Source: an uncultured Oscillospiraceae bacterium
Lineage (GTDB): Bacteria; Bacillota; Clostridia; Oscillospirales; Oscillospiraceae
Assembly: GCA_934565415.1 (NCBI GenBank)
Contig: CAKTHQ010000003.1
Coordinates: forward strand, 34,202-98,201
Direction of reading: 5' to 3'
Length of the DNA: 64,000 bases
Made by a program: the position numbers and the translations under genes. This document shows positions 43,125 through 51,655 of this stretch, piece after piece. The notes under the pieces are model-generated. The model had not been told where the DNA came from. It was given only the letters and a program-made list of their open reading frames with translations, and searched no databases. How positions within the stretch are numbered: the first letter of the stretch is position 1; every line of letters begins with the position of its first letter.

Positions 43125-43349
43125 TTAAAGGCAAGCCTTTAAAATGGCCACCGCAATGCCAACCATGGCCAGGGGCACGATCAGCATCAGCCCGCCGGCG
43201 AACACCGCGCAAAGGCCCAATACCGGCAGGGCCAGAAACATAAGAATTCCGCCTGCCAGCTTTGCCGCGCCCCAGGTCAGCCGGAAAGCAAGCCCCAGAC
43301 TCTTCAGGAAGAGCCAGAAAAACAGCACAAGCATCAAAACAGTAAACAT
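43125..43349 (-). CDS. Small membrane protein (74 aa)
   Basis: 74 residues, almost entirely two or three hydrophobic helices (FTVLMLVLFFWLFLKSLGLAF and LALPVLGLCAVFAGGLMLIVPLAM). AGGAAG lies before ATG 43349; a longer frame to 43499 has no ribosome-binding site. No family recognised. It shares the terminator with the lysine importer and is probably monocistronic. Confidence 0.6.
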   Translation of the reverse strand: MFTVLMLVLFFWLFLKSLGLAFRLTWGAAKLAGGILMFLALPVLGLCAVFAGGLMLIVPLAMVGIAVAILKACL

Positions 43350-43523
43350 AGTCGTCTTCCTTTCCGAGCCTTTATGCTCTTTGCTTGATGGATTTACTAT
43401 ACCACAGTCGGGGGCCGGCCGCCAGGAAAATAAGAGAAAATTAAGGGCGGCTATTTTGCTGCGGGGGGAAATTGAACAGGCGATTGATCGGCTGCCCATT
43501 GTAAATTGATCGGCCTTCGCTAC

Positions 43524-43552
43524 TTCACAAATGGTAGAATTTGTAGTATACT
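43524..43552 (+). promoter_or_regulatory. Promoter of the hybrid kinase gene
   Basis: TTCACA at 43524-43529 and TATACT at 43547-43552 with a 17-base spacer, 43 bases before the start codon. Confidence 0.6.
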
Positions 43553-43594
43553 TCTGCTATAGGACTTCTATTACAACAGGCCGCTGAGGCCTTT

Positions 43595-45643
43595 TTGAAA
43601 ACGGTGTATGCTATGGACGAGAAAAAACAAAAGAGATGGCTGTGTTTCCGTGCCGGATTGGTGGCGCTGGGGGTATTTTTGGTGCTTAACGCCATTTGTC
43701 ATTTGCTGATTCTGAACCAGCGGAACCGGGAAATGCTGAAGGCCTCCTATACGGCGGAGGAGACGGTGCGCAGGATTGAATCCAAGCTGGACAATTACCT
43801 GACCAAGTCGGACCTGTTCAAGCGAATCCTGGAATCCGGCGATGATATGGAGGAACGGGATTTCTATGCCCTGGCAGAGCTGATGATGGACGAGGATGGG
43901 GTAATCCAGGCCTTTGAAATGGCAAAGAATGGCACGGTGAATCTGATTTCCCCGTTGAAAGGCAACGAAGAGGCCATGGGTCTGGATATGCTGACCTATC
44001 CGCCCCGGGCGCAGGCGGCGAACCTGGCCAAGGACAGTGGGGAATATACCATTGCCGGGCCCTTTGAGCTGGTCCAGGGTGGCCAGGGAGCCCTGCTGTT
44101 TGACCCGATTTACGAAAAGGAAAGCGGGAGCTTCTGGGGGTTTTCCATTCTGGTGATTGACTGGGATGCCTTTGTTCGGCAGTTGGGGCTGGAAAATTTG
44201 GAAAACGCCTCCTACTACTATCGCATCTGGCGAATGGACGGGGAGAAAAAGCTGATTCTGGCCCAGGCCAGTGGGAAAGCCCAGGAAAAGACCCTGGAAG
44301 TGGAGTGCGATGTGCCCAACGATGTATGGCATTTTGAAATTGCACCTACGGAGGGCTGGTATTCCGGCGGACAGGCGCTGTTTATTTCGGTTATGTGCCT
44401 GATATTTGGCCTGCTGGTAGCGCTGACCTACTGGCAGTGGGACAGACGCCGCCAGAAGGAGGCGGACTATGCCCGGCAGATTCAGAAAACGGCGGAGAAG
44501 GTCCAGGCGGCCAACGAAGCCAAAACCCGGTTTCTATTCAACATGAGTCACGATATCCGGACGCCAATGAATGCCATCGTGGGCTTTTCGGATTTGCTGG
44601 AGGCCCACCTGGACGAGCCGGAAAAGGCCCGGGACTATGTGGCCAAGATCCGGGATTCCGGCGCCTTCCTGCTTTCCCTGCTGAATCAGATTCTGGAAAT
44701 GGCACGGATTGAAAGCGGAACCATATCCCTGAGCCGGGAGCCGGTGGACCTGGATGCGTTTCTCCGGAGCCTGAAGGCGGTTTTTGAGCCCAGCATTGCC
44801 CAGAAGCGGCTGCAGGCCGATACCGTTGCCTCCGTTACGGACCGATATGTGTGGGCAGACGAAACCAAGCTCCGGGAGGTGCTGCTGAACATCGTCAGCA
44901 ACGCCGTCAAGTACACACCGGACGGCGGCAGCGTGCACCTGTCCATCCGCCAGATACCGGAGGCCCGGGAGGGCTGGGCGGCCTTTGAAATGCAGGTGAC
45001 CGATACCGGCATCGGCATGAGTGAAAATTACCTGCCCCACATTTTTGAGGAATTCTCCAGGGAGCACAATTCTACGGAAACCAAGATTCCGGGGACGGGC
45101 CTGGGAATGCCTATTGTGAAGTCCCTGGTTGAAAAAATGGATGGTACCATTCGGGCTGAAAGCAAGCTGGGCCAGGGGACAACCATTACCCTGCGGCTGT
45201 CCTTCCAGAAGGCGGCCCGGTCCGATTGCCGGGAGGTGGTGGAGCAGCCGCCGAAGAAAACCGATTTCCGGGGCAAACGGGTGCTGCTGGCAGAGGACAA
45301 CGACCTGAACGCGGAGATTGCCATGAGCATTCTGCAGGAGAGCGGGATTGAGACGGAGCGTGCCAAGGACGGCGCCGAGGCGGTGGACATGGCGGAGCAC
45401 AGGCCGGAAGGCTGGTACGACCTGATTCTCATGGACATCCAGATGCCCAGAATGGACGGCTACCATGCGGCAAAAGCTATCCGGAGCCTTCCTGGCCCCA
45501 GAGGTACCGTCCCCATTTTGGCCATGACCGCCAATGCCTTTGCGGAAGACCGGGCCAAGGCGCTGGAAAGCGGCATGAACGGCCACATTGTCAAGCCCAT
45601 CGGCATGGAGCAGCTTTTGAAGGAGCTGGAGAAATGGGTTTGA
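43595..45643 (+). CDS. Hybrid sensor histidine kinase with CHASE-like sensor
   Basis: 682 residues. Two membrane helices (about 16-40 and 262-282) flank an extracellular sensor with the PLKGNEEAMGLDML and SFWGFSILVIDWDAF features of a CHASE domain. Then HisKA with MSHDIRTPMN (His319), HATPase with NIVSNAVKYTPDGG, DTGIGM and GTGLGMPIV, and a receiver with LAEDNDLN and LMDIQMPRMDGYH (Asp614). Starts at TTG 43595 with GAGG upstream, or at ATG 43613 which has no such site. The output partner is not adjacent. Its receiver is close to that of the broken kinase at 8854. Confidence 0.9.
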   Translation: MKTVYAMDEKKQKRWLCFRAGLVALGVFLVLNAICHLLILNQRNREMLKASYTAEETVRRIESKLDNYLTKSDLFKRILESGDDMEERDFYALAELMMDEDGVIQAFEMAKNGTVNLISPLKGNEEAMGLDMLTYPPRAQAANLAKDSGEYTIAGPFELVQGGQGALLFDPIYEKESGSFWGFSILVIDWDAFVRQLGLENLENASYYYRIWRMDGEKKLILAQASGKAQEKTLEVECDVPNDVWHFEIAPTEGWYSGGQALFISVMCLIFGLLVALTYWQWDRRRQKEADYARQIQKTAEKVQAANEAKTRFLFNMSHDIRTPMNAIVGFSDLLEAHLDEPEKARDYVAKIRDSGAFLLSLLNQILEMARIESGTISLSREPVDLDAFLRSLKAVFEPSIAQKRLQADTVASVTDRYVWADETKLREVLLNIVSNAVKYTPDGGSVHLSIRQIPEAREGWAAFEMQVTDTGIGMSENYLPHIFEEFSREHNSTETKIPGTGLGMPIVKSLVEKMDGTIRAESKLGQGTTITLRLSFQKAARSDCREVVEQPPKKTDFRGKRVLLAEDNDLNAEIAMSILQESGIETERAKDGAEAVDMAEHRPEGWYDLILMDIQMPRMDGYHAAKAIRSLPGPRGTVPILAMTANAFAEDRAKALESGMNGHIVKPIGMEQLLKELEKWV

Positions 45644-45657
45644 CGGAGAAAGCATAC

Positions 45658-45856
45658 GAATATGCATCAAGCAATGAATAATATTCAAAATCAGCAGGAA
45701 GCCATAGACACGCCAAAACCGTATAATTCAATAGAATACTTGAATATGCACTATAAAAATGAATATAATATACGAATTACACAGATAATATCCAAATAAA
45801 ACAGAAAACCTTTGTGGGGTTTATCAATTGCAATTGTATAATATTCGCGCTATAAT
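45658..45856 (+). promoter_or_regulatory. AT-rich control region and promoter of the second amino-acid importer
   Basis: A strongly AT-rich 200-base stretch. The promoter is TTGCAA (45828-45833) and TATAAT (45851-45856), spacer 17. Upstream is a 13-base palindrome TGAATAATATTCA at 45675-45687, like an ARG box but with a one-base-shorter centre, and GAATATGCA occurs twice (45658 and 45742). Operator function is a guess. Confidence 0.55.
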
Positions 45857-45895
45857 ACAGCCATCAATCAACCCCAAGCAAAGGAGAAAATGAAA

Positions 45896-46816
45896 ATGAA
45901 AAAGATCGTTAGTTTGATTCTTGCCGCTTTGATGCTGGCCTCCATGATGGCCGGCTGCGGAAGCTCTGCTCCCGCTGCTGCCACCGCCGAAACCACTGCC
46001 GCAGCGGAAACCTCCGCCGAGACTGCCGCCGAAGAGTCCACGGCCGCCGCTGCCGAAGTAAAGACCGTTACCCCCGGCGCCCTGACTGTCGCCACCTCTC
46101 CTGACTTTGCTCCCATGGAGTTCATGGATTTGACCAAGCAGGGGCAGGACCAGTACGTTGGTTTTGACCTGACGCTGGCCAAGTACATTGCCGAGTCTAT
46201 GGGCCTGGAGCTGGTGGTTATGCCCATGAGCTTCGATGCCTGCCAGACCGCTGTTTATGCCGGTACCGTGGATATGGCCATCTCCGGCTTCAGCTGGACC
46301 GAGGACCGGGCACAGAACTACAACACCTCTAACTACTACCACGCCGGTGACAACGAGGACGAGCAGGTCCTGATTACCCTGGCTTCCAACGGCGACAAGT
46401 TCGCCACTGCCGACGGCCTGAAGGGCGCTAAGATCGGCGCACAGAACGCCTCCCTGCAGCAGTCCCTGACCACCGAGCAGCTGCCCGACAGCGAGCTGGT
46501 GCTGTTCGCCGACCTGGGCACCGGCGTCCTGCAGCTGAAGAACGGCGACTTCGATTGCATCGCCGTGGCCAAGGGCAACGGTGAGGCCATCATTGCCAAC
46601 AACCCCGAGGTTGCTATGGCCGGCTTCAACTTCGTAGTTGATGAGAAGTACACCGGAAATGTCATCCTGCTGCAGAAGGGCGCCGACGCGCTGACCGAGG
46701 CCGTCAACGCAGCCCTGGATTCCTCCAAGGATCAGTGGGATACCTGGTACACCGAGGCCAAGGCTATCTCCGGCATTGAGCAGTCCTTCGACGACCAGGG
46801 CAACGCCGTCCAGTAA
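45896..46816 (+). CDS. Amino-acid ABC importer binding lipoprotein
   Basis: 306 residues from ATG 45896, which is nine bases after GGAG (the ATG at 45890 is only three bases away). A lipoprotein signal ends in MMAGCG, followed by an Ala/Glu/Thr-rich linker of about 35 residues. The mature sequence LTVATSPDFAPMEFMD ... YVGFDLTLAKYIAESMGLELVVMPMSFDACQTAV and DMAISGFSWTEDRAQ is SBP_bac_3. Substrate unknown; the downstream amidohydrolase suggests a ligand related to N-acyl amino acids or small peptides. Confidence 0.9.
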   Translation: MKKIVSLILAALMLASMMAGCGSSAPAAATAETTAAAETSAETAAEESTAAAAEVKTVTPGALTVATSPDFAPMEFMDLTKQGQDQYVGFDLTLAKYIAESMGLELVVMPMSFDACQTAVYAGTVDMAISGFSWTEDRAQNYNTSNYYHAGDNEDEQVLITLASNGDKFATADGLKGAKIGAQNASLQQSLTTEQLPDSELVLFADLGTGVLQLKNGDFDCIAVAKGNGEAIIANNPEVAMAGFNFVVDEKYTGNVILLQKGADALTEAVNAALDSSKDQWDTWYTEAKAISGIEQSFDDQGNAVQ

Positions 46817-46830
46817 TTAAAGAACGTTCC

Positions 46831-46862
46831 AAAACCGGCAGCCTTCCGGGGCTGCCGGTTTT
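46831..46862 (+). terminator. Hairpin between binding protein and permease genes
   Basis: AAAACCGGCAGCC at 46831-46843 pairs perfectly with GGCTGCCGGTTTT at 46850-46862. The terminal TTTT makes it a plausible leaky terminator, mirroring the hairpin at 41261 in the lysine operon. Confidence 0.65.
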
Positions 46863-46955
46863 AAAGGTCTGTTTCTCTTTTCAGCGCAGCGAAGGAACTG
46901 CTTTGAAAAGAAAAACAGAAGAGAACGACATATTATTTGAAAGGAATTTATACAT

Positions 46956-47678
46956 ATGGATTTTAGTCTTTTCCTCCCCAACCTGGCCAATATCTGGAGC
47001 AAATATTGGAAGCTGTTCCTGTTTACCGGCCTGAAAAACACCCTGATCCTCACCATTATTTCCGTGGCGCTGGGTACCGTCCTTGGTACGCTCATTGCCA
47101 TTATGAAGATGTCCAAGCTGAAGGTTGTCCGCTTTCTTGCCTCCGTCTATATTGAGGTGATCCGCGGCACGCCCATTCTGCTGCAGCTGTATGTGTTTTA
47201 CTTTGTGCTGCCCAATGTGTTCACCGTCTTAAAGCTGAGCCAGTTTATGTGGGTATCCATTTCCCTGTGTATCAATTCCTCTGCCTATGTTTCTGAGGTC
47301 ATACGTTCCGGCATCCAGGCTGTGGACAAGGGCCAGACCGAGGCCGCCCGTTCCCTTGGCATGAGCGAGAGCCAGACCATGGTCAAGATCGTTCTGCCCC
47401 AGGCCATCCGGAACATTCTCCCGGCCCTGGGCAACGAATTCATTATGATGCTGAAGGAGACCTCCCTGGCCTCTACCTTCTTCCTGGGGGACATTATGAC
47501 CTCTTACCTGCAGGTAAAGGGTGTGACCTACCTGACATTGGAGCCGCTGACCATCGTGGCCGTTATCTACCTGTGCGTGACCTACCCCCTGAGCAAGGTT
47601 GTGGAGCGGTTTGGTAAGAAGATGGCAAACCCCAATAGCTACAGAAACCGGAAAATCAAAGCAGGAGGTAAGATTTAA
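46956..47678 (+). CDS. Amino-acid ABC importer permease
   Basis: 240 residues, HisM/GlnP-type with five hydrophobic helices. TGLKNTLILTIISVALGTVLGTL (about 25-47), IEVIRGTPILLQLYVFYF (about 66) and [33 protein letters not shown] (the EAA loop, about 128) are diagnostic. GAAAGGAAT precedes the ATG. The ATPase gene begins immediately after the stop. Confidence 0.92.
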   Translation: MDFSLFLPNLANIWSKYWKLFLFTGLKNTLILTIISVALGTVLGTLIAIMKMSKLKVVRFLASVYIEVIRGTPILLQLYVFYFVLPNVFTVLKLSQFMWVSISLCINSSAYVSEVIRSGIQAVDKGQTEAARSLGMSESQTMVKIVLPQAIRNILPALGNEFIMMLKETSLASTFFLGDIMTSYLQVKGVTYLTLEPLTIVAVIYLCVTYPLSKVVERFGKKMANPNSYRNRKIKAGGKI

Positions 47679-48461
47679 ATGGAAATGATTAAAACCGTTG
47701 ATTTGCATAAGAGCTTTGGTGAGCTCCATGTTTTAAAAGGTGTCAGTCAGACCGTGGAAAAGGGCGAGGTAGTTTCCATCATCGGCCCCTCCGGCGGCGG
47801 CAAGAGTACTTTTTTGCGGTGCCTGAATCTGCTGGAAAAGCCGGAAAGCGGCAAAATCTATTTTGAGGGCACGGAAATCACCGGCAACCTGACCGTCGAA
47901 GAAAAGCATATGATTAAAGAGGGCAAAATGCCCAAGCCCGGCAAGGTGGATATTGACATTCACCGGCAGAAAATGGGCATGGTGTTCCAGCATTTTAACG
48001 TGTTCCCCCACCTGACGGTGGCCCGGAACATTACCCTGGCCCCCATGATGCTCAAGGGCAAGACCGAGGCCGAGGCCACCCAGATGGCAAAGGACCTGCT
48101 GAACCGGGTAGGCCTGCTGGATAAATATGACGAGATGCCCGGCAACCTCTCCGGCGGCCAGAAGCAGCGTCTGGCCATTGTCCGGGCTTTGGCTATGGAG
48201 CCGGATGTGATGCTCTTTGATGAGCCTACCTCCGCCCTGGACCCCGAAATGGTAGGCGAGGTGCTGGACGTTATCAAGGGCCTGGTAGAAACCGGTATGA
48301 CCAGCGTCATCGTTACCCACGAGATGCGCTTCGCCCGGGAAGTATCCGACCGGGTGCTGTTCATGGCCGAGGGCAACATTCTGGAGCAGGGCAAGCCGGA
48401 GCAGATCTTCAACAATCCCACCCATCCCCGTCTCCAGGAGTTCTTAAAGAAGGTGCTGTAA
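47679..48461 (+). CDS. Amino-acid ABC importer ATP-binding protein
   Basis: 260 residues. Walker [10 protein letters not shown] near residue 35, signature [15 protein letters not shown] near residue 155, Walker [15 protein letters not shown] near residue 176, and VTHEMRFA. An insertion of about 15 residues between Walker A and the Q-loop ([20 protein letters not shown]) distinguishes it from the lysine-operon ATPase. ATG follows the permease stop without a gap, after GGAGG. Confidence 0.93.
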   Translation: MEMIKTVDLHKSFGELHVLKGVSQTVEKGEVVSIIGPSGGGKSTFLRCLNLLEKPESGKIYFEGTEITGNLTVEEKHMIKEGKMPKPGKVDIDIHRQKMGMVFQHFNVFPHLTVARNITLAPMMLKGKTEAEATQMAKDLLNRVGLLDKYDEMPGNLSGGQKQRLAIVRALAMEPDVMLFDEPTSALDPEMVGEVLDVIKGLVETGMTSVIVTHEMRFAREVSDRVLFMAEGNILEQGKPEQIFNNPTHPRLQEFLKKVL

Positions 48462-49895
48462 ATGATGGATAAGCAGAAACTCTATGAGATCATCGAAAAT
48501 AAGCAGGCGGAGGTTCTGGACCTCAGCGACAAGGTCTGGGATTACGCCGAGCTCTCTATGCTGGAATACAAGTCCACCGCGGCCTATGTGGGGCTGATGA
48601 AGAAAGAGGGCTTCCAGGTCACAGAAAATCTCTGCGGCATTCCCACCGCTTTCTCCGGCTCCTACGGAGAGGGAAGACCCCGCATCGGTATTCTGGGCGA
48701 ATATGATGCCCTGTCCGGCCTGTCCCAGGAAAGCGGCGCGGCCGAAAAGAAGCCTCTGGTGGAAGACGGCTGCGGCCAGGGCTGCGGACACAATCTGCTG
48801 GGCGCAGCCAGCCTGAGTGCCGCCATCGCCATCAAGGATGCGATAAAAGCCGGGAAGCTCCATGGCACCGTGATCTTCTATGGCTGCCCCGGAGAGGAAG
48901 GATGTGCCGGAAAGACCTTTATGGCCCGGGATGGCCTCTTCAAGGACCTGGATGCCGCCATCACCTGGCACCCCGGTGACACCAACGAGGTGACCACCGG
49001 CTCCAATGCCGCCTGCATGCAGTTTGTCTACGAATTTGAGGGCGTGGCGGCCCATGCCGCCGGGAATCCCTGGGAAGGCCGGTCTGCTCTGGACGGGGCC
49101 GAAATGATGAACATGGGCGTTCAGTTTCTTCGGGAGCACATGGAGCCCAAGTGCTCCATTCACTATTCCATTGCCGATGCCGGCGGCATCTCCCCCAATG
49201 TGGTCCAGCCCAAGGCCAAGCTCATCTACATGGTCCGGGCGGAAACCGTTCGGAAGGCCAAGGCCCTTCTGGCCCGGGTCAACGACATCGCCAAGGGCGC
49301 GGCCCTCATGTCCGGCACCACCGTCACCTGGCACCAGCTGGACGGCACCGCCGACACCGTGTCCAATACCGTCCTGGAAGAGCTGCTGTATGAGAACCTC
49401 CAGGAGGCTCCTTTGCCGGAGTACACTCAGCAGGAGTGGGATTTTGCCGAGACTCTGCGGAAGACCTATCCCCATGAGGGCCTGCCCGGGAACGGTGTGG
49501 ACAGCAATCCTGTGCTGAAAAAGGAAGTGTCCAAGCTCTCTGATCAGGGCCAGAAAGCCATCAATGACTTTGTGGTGCCTTACTATCCTTCCAGCTTCTA
49601 CAGCCCCGGCTCTACCGATGTGGGCGATGTGAGCTGGCTTACCCCTACGGCTCAGTTCAATGCCGCTGCCTGGCCCTCCCAGGTTCCCGGTCACAGCTGG
49701 CAGGTGGTCTCCATCGGCAAATCCGGACAGGCCCACAAGGCCCTGAAATATGCTGCCAAGGTTCTGGCGGGTGCTGCCGCCGACCTGATGGAGAAGCCGG
49801 AGATTCTGAAAGCCGCACGGGAGGAGTTCAACGAGAACGCCGCGGCGGGGTACGATTGCCCCATCGGCCCGGAGGTCAAGCCCACCGCCCAATAA
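48462..49895 (+). CDS. M20 family amidohydrolase (AbgB-like)
   Basis: 477 residues. A metal-dependent amidohydrolase: GILGEYDALSGLSQ near residue 75, GCGHNLLGAAS near residue 107, GCPGEEGCAGK near residue 145, and AGVAAHAA-like EGVAAHAAGNPWEGRSA near residue 195 match the AbgB/peptidase M20D group, which cleaves N-acyl or p-aminobenzoyl-glutamate-type amides. It starts directly after the ATPase stop (TAAATG), so imported ligand may be hydrolysed by it. Exact substrate unknown. Confidence 0.87.
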   Translation: MMDKQKLYEIIENKQAEVLDLSDKVWDYAELSMLEYKSTAAYVGLMKKEGFQVTENLCGIPTAFSGSYGEGRPRIGILGEYDALSGLSQESGAAEKKPLVEDGCGQGCGHNLLGAASLSAAIAIKDAIKAGKLHGTVIFYGCPGEEGCAGKTFMARDGLFKDLDAAITWHPGDTNEVTTGSNAACMQFVYEFEGVAAHAAGNPWEGRSALDGAEMMNMGVQFLREHMEPKCSIHYSIADAGGISPNVVQPKAKLIYMVRAETVRKAKALLARVNDIAKGAALMSGTTVTWHQLDGTADTVSNTVLEELLYENLQEAPLPEYTQQEWDFAETLRKTYPHEGLPGNGVDSNPVLKKEVSKLSDQGQKAINDFVVPYYPSSFYSPGSTDVGDVSWLTPTAQFNAAAWPSQVPGHSWQVVSIGKSGQAHKALKYAAKVLAGAAADLMEKPEILKAAREEFNENAAAGYDCPIGPEVKPTAQ

Positions 49896-49902
49896 TCAAA
49901 AG

Positions 49903-49941
49903 AAAAGCACCTCGTTCTTTGGTTGGAACGAGGTGCTTTTG
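49903..49941. terminator. Bidirectional terminator
   Basis: AAAAGCACCTCGTTC at 49903-49917 pairs with GAACGAGGTGCTTTT at 49926-49940, a 15-bp stem between converging genes. Confidence 0.9.
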
Positions 49942-49949
49942 TACCTGCT

Positions 49950-50261
49950 TTACAGATTTTTTTCAATAAAGGCCTGAAGGCCGGGCTGGGGCTGGAAGCC
50001 AATGTCCCGGGCGGCTTCGGTGCCCTTTTTCAGCACCACAATGCAGGGAATGCTGACGACCTTGTATTCCATGGCCAGGGCCGGGTTCTCGTCCACATCG
50101 ATGGAATAGAAGCTGGCGTGGTCCGCCATTGTGTCGGCTACGGCCTCCAGCACGGGGGCAAGCATTTTGCAGGGGCCGCACCACTTGGCGGAGAAATCCA
50201 GAACGGCCACATCCTTGTCCATGGCCTGGGTCAGATCGTTGTCGGTAATTTTGGTAATCAT
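49950..50261 (-). CDS. trxA: Thioredoxin
   Basis: 103 residues, a standard thioredoxin. The active site WCGPC is at residues 27-31 and the cis-proline loop VVSIPCIVV near residue 68; here the residue after cis-Pro is Cys rather than Thr, an uncommon variation. It reduces protein disulphides. The start overlaps the reductase stop (ATGA), so the pair is co-translated. Confidence 0.95.
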   Translation of the reverse strand: MITKITDNDLTQAMDKDVAVLDFSAKWCGPCKMLAPVLEAVADTMADHASFYSIDVDENPALAMEYKVVSIPCIVVLKKGTEAARDIGFQPQPGLQAFIEKNL

Positions 50262-51115
50262 CGTGATTCCTTCCTTTCTTTCAGAAAGCCTACGGCGCTG
50301 AGGGCGGCAATGTTGCCCTGGCCGGCGGCTTTGATATACTGGTAGGGGGGACCGGCAATATCCCCGCAGGCGAAGAGCCCGGGGAGATTGGTCTCCATTT
50401 GATTGTTGACGGCCACATGGTTCCCTTCCATGGCGATGCCCGGCACCAGCCGGTCCGGGGCCACAGCATCCCGCAGGATGAAAATGCCGTCCACAGGGTA
50501 GTTTGCACCGCTTTTGCCAATCAATCCTTGGCTATCAATGGCAGCGGGCTTGTCGTTTACTACCGGAATGCCGGGATTCAGGGCCAATTCATGGGAAACG
50601 GCAGGGAAGTACAGGACCTTTCCTGCCACCTCGGACAGGAAATTCGCCTCCTCGCAGCTGTGCTGAGAGTAACCCACCACGGCTACGGTTTTTCCGCGGT
50701 AGAACTGGCCGTCGCAGGTGGCGCAATAGCTGACGCCCCGGCCCAGCCGCTCCTGTTCTCCGGGCAGGGGCTTCCCATTCACAACTCCGGCTGCCAGAAT
50801 CACGGCAGAGGCCTCTACCATGTCGTCCGGTGTTTGGATGGCAAAAAAGTTTCCCATGGCGTAAACCGCCGTGACCTGGGTTTCCAAAATGGGAATGTCC
50901 AGGTCCTTTAACTGCTGCCGCATTCCGTCGGCCAGGGCCATGCCGCTGACTTTTGGCAGGCCGGGATAATTGAGAATGACGGCGGCCTTTTCCATCTTTT
51001 CACTTAAATGCTTGTTTCCGAAGAGATACAGGCTCTTCCCCCGGATTTTGGCGGTAATGGCCGCCGACACTCCGCCGGGGCCGGTACCGATAATGGCAAT
51101 GTCTCTGCGCTCCAT
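50258..51115 (-). CDS. Thioredoxin reductase, ferredoxin-dependent flavin type
   Basis: 285 residues. FAD motif GTGPGGVSAA at 10-19, redox CATC at 131-134, and C-terminal TNLPGLFACGDIAG. The NADPH-binding signature GGGxxA is replaced by GYSQHS (148-153), and the HRRxxxR motif is absent (KVLYFPAVSHE instead). This is the pattern of clostridial ferredoxin-dependent flavin thioredoxin reductases (FFTR), which take electrons from ferredoxin rather than NADPH. AAAGGAGG precedes ATG 51115; the 16 upstream in-frame codons are rejected. It forms an operon with thioredoxin. Confidence 0.85.
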   Translation of the reverse strand: MERRDIAIIGTGPGGVSAAITAKIRGKSLYLFGNKHLSEKMEKAAVILNYPGLPKVSGMALADGMRQQLKDLDIPILETQVTAVYAMGNFFAIQTPDDMVEASAVILAAGVVNGKPLPGEQERLGRGVSYCATCDGQFYRGKTVAVVGYSQHSCEEANFLSEVAGKVLYFPAVSHELALNPGIPVVNDKPAAIDSQGLIGKSGANYPVDGIFILRDAVAPDRLVPGIAMEGNHVAVNNQMETNLPGLFACGDIAGPPYQYIKAAGQGNIAALSAVGFLKERKESR

Positions 51116-51363
51116 AGGCGCCTCCTTTCCGGAAGCCGGGCTTCTACTGCTAAATTTACACATTCTGAGGAAAATGTCAAGAGAACTTTTTGTGAAGGGA
51201 AAAGGAGTGCCCCGCCGAAAAATGAATAAAACAGGTACAATTCCGGCTGCGCTTTGTAGTCCAAATATCGGAACAGGCAGATGCCAAGGCAGCAGCCCCA
51301 GAAGCAGCCAAGAAAAATCCGTAAAAACCAGGAAGAAGCGCGAATCAGTTTCCCTTGGTTCAC
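51004..51363 (-). CDS. Possible small membrane protein, perhaps degraded at the C-terminus
   Basis: A 119-codon frame from GTG 51363, with TAGGAG upstream. The first 65 residues are protein-like with two hydrophobic segments (WFLRIFLGCFWGCCLGICLF and LYLFYSFFGGALLF), but from about residue 75 the frame overlaps the reductase gene and reads as an arginine-rich shadow. I think either a short gene that lost its original end, or a chance frame. Listed with low confidence. Confidence 0.3.
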   Translation of the reverse strand: MNQGKLIRASSWFLRIFLGCFWGCCLGICLFRYLDYKAQPELYLFYSFFGGALLFPSQKVLLTFSSECVNLAVEARLPERRRLWSAETLPLSVPAPAECRRPLPPKSGGRACISSETSI

Positions 51364-51594
51364 AAAATCATCTCCTACAGGATGATTTTACCAAAATAGA
51401 GGGGAAAATACAAGCTATTTTATCGATGGGCGGATGGTTCGATAAATGGGGATTTGACGGGGTAAACGGTAGGTACCGAAGGCAAGCTCTTCCCCCCTCC
51501 ATGCAGGAGGGGGAATGGGGATTTTTCCCGCAGGCGGACACCATTCAACTAACCCTACAAATCCTTATTTTACAAATTACCTTGCGCACACTGC
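51364..51594. repeat. Gene-free gap with a palindromic repeat fragment
   Basis: No credible gene. TTCCCCCCTC (about 51490) and GAGGGGGAA (about 51507) form a hairpin resembling the ends of the dispersed repeats at 8488 and 41311. The rest is moderately AT-rich sequence before the promoter of the alkyltransferase gene. Confidence 0.45.
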
Positions 51595-51623
51595 TTGACG
51601 GGAGAACCCCCAACCCCTATAAT
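51595..51623 (+). promoter_or_regulatory. Promoter of the alkyltransferase gene
   Basis: TTGACG at 51595-51600 and TATAAT at 51618-51623 with a 17-base spacer, 33 bases before the start. Confidence 0.8.
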
Positions 51624-51655
51624 AAATATCGAAATTTTGTTCGGAGGAAATGGCA

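Noticed and set aside
48444-49892. A 482-codon minus-strand frame over the M20 amidohydrolase
   Set aside because: Exact shadow of a gene with clear catalytic motifs.
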